Source: Bacillota bacterium
Lineage (GTDB): Bacteria; Bacillota; Bacilli; Alicyclobacillales; SLC66
NCBI GenBank assembly: GCA_021820825.1
Contig: JAKADD010000109.1
Coordinates: forward strand, 1 to 7,710
Reading direction: 5' to 3'
DNA: 7,710 bases
The notes beneath the pieces are model-generated. The model was not told the origin of the DNA. It made no database searches and saw only the letters and a list, made by a program, of their open reading frames with translations. Positions 1 to 5,397 of the stretch are shown here, piece after piece. The stretch's first letter is position 1, and each line of letters begins with the position of its first letter. A program made the translations under genes and the position numbers.

Positions 1-29
1 TTGGACACCAATAACCGCCGTCTCCCCAT
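1..29 (-). CDS. Start of an unidentified gene, cut by the left edge
   Basis: Only the first nine codons and part of a tenth are visible, reading MGRRRLLVS. The ATG lies at 27-29 and is preceded on the minus strand by a very purine-rich Shine-Dalgarno stretch (GAGGAGAGGAGA) that begins inside the holA stop codon region; the last GGAG is 8 bases from the ATG. The gap to holA is only 17 bases, so the two are probably cotranscribed and possibly translationally coupled. The basic N-terminus followed by Leu-Leu-Val could be the start of a signal peptide or an ordinary cytoplasmic N-terminus; the fragment is too short to identify. It is not rpsT, whose product starts differently and which often neighbours holA in Bacillus. 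Confidence 0.45.
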
Positions 30-46
30 TCTCAGATCTCCTCTCC

Positions 47-1087
47 TCACGCCGAGGCAATATGGCGCAAGAACCATAGGTCAAGAGCTGTGCGTTCGCT
101 CCACTGCCCTGATTTGACGGCGTATTCAAGATCGGCAATCGCCGCCAGTTCCTGCTTTGCAACACCCACGGGCACTGCGCGGGCCTGTTCTCGCGCCACC
201 TTAACAGCATATGGATGAACCCCGAGAAGATTTGCGAGTGTGTTGTCTGGCTGATGTGGATCGTCCTGGACGCGCGCAATCAGCCGATACTGTCGCGCAA
301 GCAGTGCGAAAAACGCGAACAGCGATTCTTGACCCGCCATTTTCTGATAGAATCCGTACGCCTCCGTGTAACGGTGCAAAACGGTCAGACGCACCACGTC
401 AAAGATATCCACACGACTGGAATCGGTGATCAATATGTTCAGATCCTCATCGGAAATACGATCGTTCGTTGCCATATAGAGCTTGAGTTTTTTCGCTTCA
501 CTCGCCAGATTCGCCAGCGATTCTCCGCAGCGGGCCAATACTCGGTCAATCTGGGCCGCCGTGACGCCCGCGTCCGCACCCAGAAGGTCGCGCGCCAGAA
601 GCCGCCACTGCTCACGGGAATGTTTTGCGGCGTTAATGAGAACCATGTCTGAACTTGCGCGCATCTGTTTGACCGCTTTCTTACGTTCGTCCAGTTTTTC
701 ACCGACGGCATAGAAAATCAGCGGACGGGTGGGTGGGTGAGCCAACAGCCAGTCCAGATCCACCACCGTGATCCCGCTGTTGCCGTTTGCCTTATTCGTC
801 GTCGTGGGATATTCAAATCCGGCGCAAAGAACGATCGCCGGTTCCCCTAATAGTCCCCCTGTGTCCGCTTCAGAAAGTATATTGCCAAAGTCTTCGTCGG
901 CCAGAGAACGACGCACAATGGCCGCGCCGGTTCCTGTCGCAGCGAGCGATTCCTGAAGTTGCTGCGCCAGCATTTCCCCTGCATAGCCGCCGCCCGCGCC
1001 ATATAAAAAATAAAGCAGTTCTCCCCGCCCCTTGCGTGCATCCGCCAGCACTTCGTACAGTGATTTTTCCAAAACGATTCGCCTCAC
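47..1087 (-). CDS. holA: DNA polymerase III subunit delta (clamp loader)
   Basis: The delta subunit opens the beta sliding clamp within the clamp loader during chromosome replication in the cytoplasm. The 346-aa length is normal for HolA/YqeN. Family landmarks seen: an N-terminal LLYFLYG strand (24-30), KLDERKKAVK (131-140), IFDVVRL (228-234), the C-terminal collar helix LFAFFALLARQYRL (256-269) and GVHPYAVKVAREQAR (289-303) followed by the DLEYAVKSG helix (319-327). As known for delta, there is no functional Walker A motif; the segment after YG (AGGGYAGEML) is more divergent than the usual YGEE-like sequence. The chosen GTG start overlaps the stop of the upstream NDH-2 gene in a GTGA, implying translational coupling. 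A TTG five codons later (at 1072) has a better-spaced GTGAGG SD and is a real alternative start. Its association with comEC upstream matches the B. subtilis locus order. Confidence 0.93.
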   Translation of the reverse strand: MRRIVLEKSLYEVLADARKGRGELLYFLYGAGGGYAGEMLAQQLQESLAATGTGAAIVRRSLADEDFGNILSEADTGGLLGEPAIVLCAGFEYPTTTNKANGNSGITVVDLDWLLAHPPTRPLIFYAVGEKLDERKKAVKQMRASSDMVLINAAKHSREQWRLLARDLLGADAGVTAAQIDRVLARCGESLANLASEAKKLKLYMATNDRISDEDLNILITDSSRVDIFDVVRLTVLHRYTEAYGFYQKMAGQESLFAFFALLARQYRLIARVQDDPHQPDNTLANLLGVHPYAVKVAREQARAVPVGVAKQELAAIADLEYAVKSGQWSERTALDLWFLRHIASA

Positions 1088-2277
1088 AAATGTAGTTCCC
1101 GCGCGGGTGACCGCCTGTTTCGGGAAATCATCCTCAGTCCACCCAATTGTATCAGATACTTCACCTTCGTGAGTTCTTTGGCAATACTTGCGGCTGCCCC
1201 AGACGTCGGCATTCCGGCGATTACACCGACCCCCGAATTGCGGCCGAGTGAAGCGAGCGTACCAAGAATCTTTGGCTGGAACGGTTGCATTGCCTTTGCC
1301 TGGCCGTGGATTGCCGCCGTCACATTGACGCCTGCAACCTCGCCCATCTGTGCGGCGAGTTGGGCAGTCGGCGGCAGCGGCTTGCCGGCCGATACAACCG
1401 CCGCGCAGTCTCCGATTACAAAGACGCGCTCATCATCGATGGATTGCAAGAAATCATTGACCTTGGCCCGCCCCCGCCTGTCGCATGTAAATCCAACGGC
1501 AGCAAGGAGTGGATGGGCTCTCACTCCGCCAGTCCAGACAATTGTCCTGGCAACGATCACTTCCCCGGATTCGAGATGGACGCTGTGTTCCTCCACCCGC
1601 ACAATCTTTGTGCCGGTGCGAATTTGGACGCCTTTTTGCTCCAGAATAGAACGGGCCTTTGTCTGCAGATTCTCTGAGAGAGCGGGTAATATGACTGGGG
1701 CCGCCTCCACATTCAGAATTTCCAACAAGCCAGTGTCAATGCCATTTTCTCTGCACAGATGCGGCAACCAGTCAATCAGTTCTCCAGCGAATTCAATACC
1801 CGTAAGCCCCGCTCCGCCAATGACGATGCGCAGCCGGGATTCGTTCCCGTCCACTTTGAATGCGGTGAATTCGTGCTCAATATGCGAACGGATCTGCCGC
1901 GCCGTCTCCACAGATCGAAGTTGCATACTGAATTCCGAGAGCCCTGGAATGCCAAAAAATTCTGGAGCGCTTCCCAGTGCAAGTATCGCGTAATCGTAGG
2001 GATAGGAGTGTTGCCTGCCCATGATCACGCGAGCCTCGCGATCCATCCCTGTGATCTCGTCCTTTACCACGATGGATGACGATTGACGAAATATGTCCCG
2101 GATCTCGATTTTGTAATCATCGACGGTGCGCCGCCCGCCTGCGGCTTCGTGCAGCCACGTGATGAATTGATGATAGGAGTGCTTGTTAACGATCGTAAAC
2201 GCCTGCTCCGCCCGTTCCAGCCGCTTGCCTGCCCTGACGCCGCCATATCCGCCGCCCGCGATCACAACCTTGGCCAT
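1084..2277 (-). CDS. ndh: Type II NADH:quinone oxidoreductase (NDH-2 family)
   Basis: A 397-aa FAD- and NAD(P)H-binding protein of the pyridine nucleotide-disulphide reductase fold, which in this family passes electrons from NADH to membrane quinone without pumping protons. Seen: FAD-binding VVIAGGGYGG at 4-13, the NADH-binding Rossmann motif IVIGGAGLTGIEFAGE at 151-166, WTGG at 248-251, the second FAD contact VFVIGDCAAV at 285-294, and PPTAQLAAQMG at 302-312, which fits the AQxxxQ quinone-side motif of NDH-2. HSYHQFITWLHEAAGG (33-48) resembles bacillal NDH-2-like proteins. The open frame continues upstream to 2436, but the ATG at 2277 is chosen because the FAD motif follows at once and GAAGGGAG stands about 8-9 bases before it. 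The 3' end overlaps holA by four bases. A related FAD oxidoreductase (for example ferredoxin- or sulfide-linked) cannot be fully excluded. NDH-2 is not part of the B. subtilis locus and seems a local addition. Confidence 0.85.
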   Translation of the reverse strand: MAKVVIAGGGYGGVRAGKRLERAEQAFTIVNKHSYHQFITWLHEAAGGRRTVDDYKIEIRDIFRQSSSIVVKDEITGMDREARVIMGRQHSYPYDYAILALGSAPEFFGIPGLSEFSMQLRSVETARQIRSHIEHEFTAFKVDGNESRLRIVIGGAGLTGIEFAGELIDWLPHLCRENGIDTGLLEILNVEAAPVILPALSENLQTKARSILEQKGVQIRTGTKIVRVEEHSVHLESGEVIVARTIVWTGGVRAHPLLAAVGFTCDRRGRAKVNDFLQSIDDERVFVIGDCAAVVSAGKPLPPTAQLAAQMGEVAGVNVTAAIHGQAKAMQPFQPKILGTLASLGRNSGVGVIAGMPTSGAAASIAKELTKVKYLIQLGGLRMISRNRRSPARELHL

Positions 2278-2290
2278 GATGGACACTCCC

Positions 2291-2314
2291 TTCACACTGC
2301 TCATACAGTGTGAA
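2291..2314. repeat. Perfect inverted repeat over the putative NDH-2 promoter -10
   Basis: Arms TTCACACTG (2291-2299) and CAGTGTGAA (2306-2314) are perfect 9-bp complements around a 6-base centre. It sits just upstream of the NDH-2 ribosome binding site; on the minus strand the centre reads TATGAG, a possible -10 hexamer. It could be a repressor operator, or an RNA hairpin ending at the SD if transcription starts further upstream. The half-sites contain TGTGAA/TTCACA, as in Rex sites, but in the reverse arrangement to a Rex box, so a Rex assignment is not supported. Confidence 0.6.
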
Positions 2315-2327
2315 TAGTGTTTGCCAA
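2300..2327 (-). promoter_or_regulatory. Putative promoter of the NDH-2 / holA genes
   Basis: On the minus strand TTGGCA (2322-2327; five of six matches to the -35 consensus) is separated by 16 bases from TATGAG (2300-2305; four of six matches to the -10). Transcription would start near 2293, giving a leader of roughly 15 bases carrying the SD. The spacer is one base short of ideal and the -10 is weak, so this is a tentative call. The -10 hexamer is exactly the centre of the inverted repeat at 2291-2314. Confidence 0.35.
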
Positions 2328-2333
2328 AGCAGA

Positions 2334-2383
2334 ATTGCACATCCCTGTTACAGGATGTGCAATGTTTGATCCGGATGTACAAT
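2334..2383. repeat. Three-copy 11-bp element (ATTGYACATCC) upstream of NDH-2
   Basis: ATTGCACATCC at 2334-2344 is the exact reverse complement of GGATGTGCAAT at 2353-2363, making a palindrome with 11-bp arms and an 8-base centre. A third copy, GGATGTACAAT at 2373-2383, repeats the second arm with one mismatch. Starts are 19 and 20 bases apart, so the copies lie on about the same face of the helix. This layout suggests binding sites for a dimeric or cooperative regulator just upstream of the putative -35. Neither side is followed by a U-run, so a terminator is unlikely. The regulator is not identified. Confidence 0.6.
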
Positions 2384-2410
2384 TCTGGTTCCGGTGCGAT
2401 CCTGGTGTTG

Positions 2411-2448
2411 TGTTTGCGCTGAACCTGCGTGCGCATTCACCGCAAACA
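2411..2448. repeat. Long imperfect hairpin between the 62-aa gene and NDH-2
   Basis: Outer arms TGTTTGCG (2411-2418) and CGCAAACA (2441-2448) pair perfectly. Inside, TGAA (2420-2423) pairs with TTCA (2436-2439) and TGCG (2426-2429) with CGCA (2432-2435), with one C/C mismatch and a CC bulge. About 15-16 base pairs are possible. It starts 15 bases beyond the stop of the 62-aa gene, the place for a terminator or a 3'-end stabilising hairpin, but neither strand has a following T-run. Confidence 0.5.
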
Positions 2449-2463
2449 AAAGCGCCGAAACAA

Positions 2464-2652
2464 CTAAGGAAATAAATGGTGATCGGCCCAATCGTACGCC
2501 TCCTCGCGTTCTTTTAGATGGATTCCGATTCGGGCCGTCGTCTCCAGCACTTCCGTCAACGTGGAGAAATTCGGGGTGTCGCGCAAACGATACGCATCCG
2601 CAAGAAGCTTCTCCACCAGTAATTCGACATCCAGCGCATCTGTTGCTATCAT
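2464..2652 (-). CDS. Small acidic protein of unknown function (62 aa)
   Basis: I do not recognise a family. The ATG at 2652 is favoured because GGAAGGTGAG stands directly upstream with normal spacing; a GTG at 2667 would lie upstream of that SD and is less likely. The product (start MIATDALDVELLVEKL, end EEAYDWADHHLFP) is rich in Asp and Glu, has no cysteine, no signal peptide and no membrane segment, and its pattern of Leu/Val/Ala spacing suggests two helices. It lies 44 bases downstream of the comEC stop on the same strand, so it is probably cotranscribed with comEC. It occupies the position of yqzM in B. subtilis, but the sequence does not look like YqzM, a small membrane protein. The good SD supports that it is a real gene. 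Confidence 0.6.
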   Translation of the reverse strand: MIATDALDVELLVEKLLADAYRLRDTPNFSTLTEVLETTARIGIHLKEREEAYDWADHHLFP

Positions 2653-2696
2653 TGTCTCACCTTCCACAATTCAACACTCTGCATTCTGTTTCATAA

Positions 2697-4346
2697 CTAC
2701 GAGTATTTGCCATTCCTGCGAAAACTATACCTGTTCCAAACAACCAAAAACAGCATGATGGCTCCATAGTAAAGAATGATGGCCCCATTCATTCCGGTGA
2801 TACGGTGTGTCAGGGGCAGCGCGCCAAGCCATAGCACCCCGTTTTGCAAAAGGGCAACCAGACTGGAAAGAAGCGGACGCACCGCAGCGCCCAATGCGAA
2901 ATTCGTGAGCCCACCCAGACACAACAACAGCGCAACCGGTATGGCAATTTCCAGGAACGGGTACAGAACGATGTTCAAGACTAAAGACAGGAGAGAAAAC
3001 TGACCGAATTCAATCGCTGCAAGCGGTGTGATACCGATATCGGCGGCCAGCCCGCGACTGATGATCGCAGACAGTTTATGCGGACGCAGTCCGCGCAGTA
3101 TGCTGGCCCGCAAAATTATCGGCAACTGCGCCAGAACCGTAACAGCGCAATAGGACAGCAGAATTCCGGGATCAAACACCGCTTCCGGTTCGATGGCCAT
3201 CAGCACTCCCAGCGCGACGACGTTGCCGGTGAACTTGTCGATCGATCTGTTGCGCAGGCTTGCTGTAAGCTCGTATCCATAGGCAACAGCGGCTCTGACG
3301 GCAGGGGGAGCAAAACCAGTCAACAGAACCAGCAGCACTGTACAGGCCATACCCACCGGATACCACAGCAGATTGCGGCGCGATCTCCGTCGCAAAAAAC
3401 GAACCACGGGAGACACTGTCATCCGAATGGTGGCTCCAGACGCAACCAGCGCATGCACGATGCCGACAGCGGCAAACACCTTGACGACCTGCCGATTCAG
3501 AAAATTGCGGTCGCCAATGGAAAAAGCGAGCAGAAATCCGCTGACAGTTCTGCCGTATACCGCCTGCAAACGCTCCTGAAGCAGTTCCAGCAAGCGACCC
3601 TGCAAAGCATAGAGATCTCTGCCTTCCGGCATCCGGCGCAAACGGTTGACGCCATAGATGGATCCGACGCCTAGAAGCGTAATGCTTCTGCGCAGGAGCG
3701 CGATCGCGAAAGGACCGGAACGCACCCGATGAATTCGGATATACACTGAGATATAGTCGCCCGAATGCAAACTCATGACACTGTCGTAGAAGCGAATGAC
3801 AGTAGCCGTTTTTTCCTTTGTCAGTCCGGATGCCGCTGTATGCCCTGACGACAGCGCAATCCAGATAGTCGGCCGCATAACAAGCGGAATCAGACCCGAT
3901 TGACCATAGACAGCCTGAATGCGGCAGGGAAACCCGACACTGTATTGCGTCGGTTCCAGAACACCGACGATCTCCCCCACCGCATCCATGCTGCCTGCCC
4001 CACTCCCGGCGTGTTCCTCCAGTTCAGCCCTTCGGACGTGCTGCGCCGCTTGCGCGCGAATGCCATAGAATGATCCGGCGGCAAGCAACACACATGCGAC
4101 AAGCACACCGCCAGCCAGTTGCAAAGAAATCGGGGAAAACAGCCAAGATTGCATCCACGAAGCAAGCGGCTTGGGGAACTCGGATCTCCTGATACGTTGT
4201 AACAGGATCGTTCTGACTGCGACAGTTGCGCTCGTCAAAATACCCACGGACAGGACAGTCCACAGAACATTGCCTGCCAGGCCGCGCAGCGAAAGCGCCG
4301 TACCGAGACACGCGACGAGAAGGCCTATAGCCAGGGTTCGATGCAC
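2697..4346 (-). CDS. comEC: ComEC/Rec2-family DNA uptake channel, short form without metallo-beta-lactamase domain
   Basis: ComEC forms the membrane channel through which single-stranded DNA enters during transformation. Seen: two or three N-terminal membrane segments (about 4-50 and 72-97), a soluble OB-fold-like region (about 100-240), then the multi-spanning competence domain with GRTVSGFLLAFSIGDR (265-280), GIVHALVASGATI (295-307), PPAVRAAVAYG (347-357), DPGILLSYCAVTVLA (392-406) and ITPLAAIEFGQFSLLSLVLN (439-458). At 549 aa it stops just after this domain; B. subtilis ComEC is near 776 aa and carries a C-terminal metallo-beta-lactamase domain, which is missing here, and the downstream DNA does not encode it. 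The usual HLLAISGLH-like motif is HALVASGAT. The GTG at 4346 is chosen for its AAGGCGG SD five bases upstream; a TTG at 4367 lacks an SD. The membrane domain appears intact, so I treat it as a gene, not a pseudogene. Whether it supports transformation is unknown. Confidence 0.85.
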   Translation of the reverse strand: MHRTLAIGLLVACLGTALSLRGLAGNVLWTVLSVGILTSATVAVRTILLQRIRRSEFPKPLASWMQSWLFSPISLQLAGGVLVACVLLAAGSFYGIRAQAAQHVRRAELEEHAGSGAGSMDAVGEIVGVLEPTQYSVGFPCRIQAVYGQSGLIPLVMRPTIWIALSSGHTAASGLTKEKTATVIRFYDSVMSLHSGDYISVYIRIHRVRSGPFAIALLRRSITLLGVGSIYGVNRLRRMPEGRDLYALQGRLLELLQERLQAVYGRTVSGFLLAFSIGDRNFLNRQVVKVFAAVGIVHALVASGATIRMTVSPVVRFLRRRSRRNLLWYPVGMACTVLLVLLTGFAPPAVRAAVAYGYELTASLRNRSIDKFTGNVVALGVLMAIEPEAVFDPGILLSYCAVTVLAQLPIILRASILRGLRPHKLSAIISRGLAADIGITPLAAIEFGQFSLLSLVLNIVLYPFLEIAIPVALLLCLGGLTNFALGAAVRPLLSSLVALLQNGVLWLGALPLTHRITGMNGAIILYYGAIMLFLVVWNRYSFRRNGKYS

Positions 4347-4382
4347 AGGTTCCGCCTTCTCTCGCAATTTTTCTATTGGATC

Positions 4383-4411
4383 TTGTCAGTTTGTGTCGTC
4401 CTTGATAGAAT
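4383..4411 (+). promoter_or_regulatory. Sigma-A type promoter for the riboswitch and hydrolase gene
   Basis: TTGTCA (4383-4388) and TAGAAT (4406-4411), each matching consensus at five of six bases, are separated by exactly 17 bases. The expected start site is near 4418, a few bases before the riboswitch aptamer, which fits a transcript that begins with the aptamer. It lies in the divergent gap with comEC. Confidence 0.7.
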
Positions 4412-4424
4412 ACTCTCAGAGTGA

Positions 4425-4551
4425 CATTGCCGAATCCGATCTGCTCAATCGGTACGGGGGATGCAACACCATGGGGTGAATCTGTAACGGCATTGCAGAA
4501 GGGCCACCGGCAACCTTTCGGTCCTAACCCGTCAACTAACCTCGGAGGCTT
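4425..4551 (+). ncRNA. c-di-AMP riboswitch (ydaO/yuaA class) aptamer
   Basis: The sequence carries the conserved blocks of this class in order: TTGCCGAATCCG (4427-4438), GGTACGGGGGA (4451-4461), ATGGGGTGAATCTG (4471-4484), AGGGCC (4500-4505) pairing with GGTCCT (4520-4525), then AACCCGTCAACTAACC and TCGGAGGC (ending 4549). The class binds cyclic di-AMP and commonly controls cell-wall hydrolase and potassium/osmolyte transport genes, usually switching expression off when ligand is high. Here it precedes an NlpC/P60 hydrolase, which agrees. The closing stem P1 is short (GCC 4429-4431 with GGC 4547-4549). The gene's SD begins only a few bases after the aptamer, leaving no space for a separate terminator hairpin. 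Confidence 0.93.
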
Positions 4552-4569
4552 GAGAAAGGGGCCCATTCT

Positions 4570-5259
4570 TTGCGCATAGCCACTCTTGTGGCATCCCTGT
4601 GTCTTACGGGATCCACTTTGGCGAGTGCTGTCTTTGCCAGTCCTGCAGCTGCGGCAACATCGGATGTTTTGATGCAGGTGGGGAGCATCGGAGCCAACGT
4701 CGCGGCGCTCAAGTCGGATTTAGCGGTACTCGGGTACTATCCAAAATCCGTCAGCATCACGAAACACTTTGGCCCCGTCACTTCTCGCGCGGTAAAAGCC
4801 TTCGAAGCGAATCATGGAGATGGTCACGGCGCCGTCGTGACGTCACAGTTGTTTTCAGCCATTGAGTCGTCTGCGGCTGCCGTGCGCGTCGAAGCACTCA
4901 GATTGCGCATTGTGCAAATAGCGAGGACATACCTCGGCGCACCGTACGTTTGGGGCGGAACGAGCCCATCCGGGTTTGACTGCTCTGGGTTTGTGCAGTA
5001 TGTGTACAAGCAGCTTGGCATCGCGTTGCCAAGGACTGCGGAAGCCCAGGCTACGGCCGGAACTTACGTGAAGGAATCAAATCTGCAGCCTGGCGATCTG
5101 GTATTTTTCAATACGTCGGGCTCTGGAATATCTCATGTCGGCATCTACATAGGCGACGGCAAGTTCATTGACGCTGCCAGCACAGATGTAGAAATCGATA
5201 ATATCAACAACCCGTATTACTGGAGCAGCCGTTACGTTACGGCCCGAAACGTATTGTAA
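4570..5259 (+). CDS. Secreted NlpC/P60 peptidoglycan endopeptidase with peptidoglycan-binding domain
   Basis: A 229-aa exported cell-wall hydrolase; NlpC/P60 enzymes cleave stem peptides, typically the D-gamma-Glu-diaminopimelate bond. Seen: a signal peptide at about 1-29 (hydrophobic core TLVASLCLTGSTLASAVFA, likely cleavage after the AAA near 29), a PG_binding_1-type domain at about 31-100 (VGSIGANVAALKSDLAVLGY, then FGPVTSRAVKAFEANHG), and the catalytic domain from about 110. Catalytic Cys138 lies in FDCSGFVQYVY and His189 in ISHVGIYIGDGKF. The third polar residue, usually His (Asn or Gln in some members), appears as Asp201 in FIDAAS. The start is TTG at 4570 with AAAGGGG (4555-4561) as SD, and the signal peptide begins at once from it. 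It is read away from comEC and controlled by the upstream riboswitch, consistent with known c-di-AMP control of wall turnover. It interrupts the competence block at the place where comEB lies in B. subtilis. Confidence 0.93.
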   Translation: MRIATLVASLCLTGSTLASAVFASPAAAATSDVLMQVGSIGANVAALKSDLAVLGYYPKSVSITKHFGPVTSRAVKAFEANHGDGHGAVVTSQLFSAIESSAAAVRVEALRLRIVQIARTYLGAPYVWGGTSPSGFDCSGFVQYVYKQLGIALPRTAEAQATAGTYVKESNLQPGDLVFFNTSGSGISHVGIYIGDGKFIDAASTDVEIDNINNPYYWSSRYVTARNVL

Positions 5260-5286
5260 CGATTGTTGCGGCGCGAAGCGATAAGA

Positions 5287-5301
5287 TTTTGCTTCGCAAA
5301 A
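5287..5301. repeat. Short hairpin after the hydrolase gene
   Basis: TTTTGC (5287-5292) pairs with GCAAAA (5296-5301) around a TTC loop. An alternative, mutually exclusive pairing joins GCGAAGC (5273-5279) with GCTTCGC (5291-5297). A 10-bp palindrome TCAGGCCTGA follows at 5303-5312. It is the first of four successive hairpins in the convergent gap between the hydrolase gene and comEA. Confidence 0.4.
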
Positions 5302-5323
5302 CTCAGGCCTGAACTTCTATCCC

Positions 5324-5348
5324 GAAAAATCGCCGCAGGCGAATTTTC
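5324..5348 (-). terminator. Possible intrinsic terminator of comEA (could act in both directions)
   Basis: The core TCGCC (5330-5334) pairs with GGCGA (5338-5342) around a 3-base loop; the stem continues outward as GAAAA (5324-5328) with TTTTC (5344-5348) across one A/A mismatch. On the minus strand the GC core is followed by five T residues, on the plus strand by ATTTTC, so it resembles a bidirectional terminator. It lies about 140 bases downstream of the comEA stop. The GC core is only five pairs, so the call is moderate. Confidence 0.45.
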
Positions 5349-5362
5349 ATCCCGGCTGTTAG

Positions 5363-5378
5363 TGGCGCGCAAGCGCCA
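5363..5378 (+). repeat. Perfect GC hairpin with GNRA tetraloop
   Basis: TGGCGC (5363-5368) and GCGCCA (5373-5378) pair perfectly around a GCAA loop, which on the plus strand is a GNRA tetraloop. There is no following T-run, so it is not a terminator. GNRA loops often dock into receptors in structured RNAs, which makes the plus strand the more likely sense. Confidence 0.5.
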
Positions 5379-5397
5379 TGAGAGTCTATCCTTTGGA

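Noticed and set aside
1169..1993. Long plus-strand frame (274 aa) opposite the NDH-2 gene
   Set aside because: Antisense shadow of a gene with clear FAD/NADH motifs; no SD or recognisable domain.
2291..2314. Rex operator upstream of NDH-2
   Set aside because: Rex boxes read TTGTGA..TCACAA; here the TTCACA arm comes first and TGTGAA second, the inverse arrangement.
2278..2436. N-terminal extension of the NDH-2 frame containing a Cys/His-rich stretch that looks zinc-finger-like (CTSCNRDV...HC)
   Set aside because: The codons coincide with the inverted repeats of the intergenic region, the ATG at 2277 has a good SD, and the FAD motif expected at the very N-terminus begins right after it.
4346..4367. 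TTG at 4367 as the comEC start
   Set aside because: No SD precedes it, while the GTG at 4346 has AAGGCGG five bases upstream.
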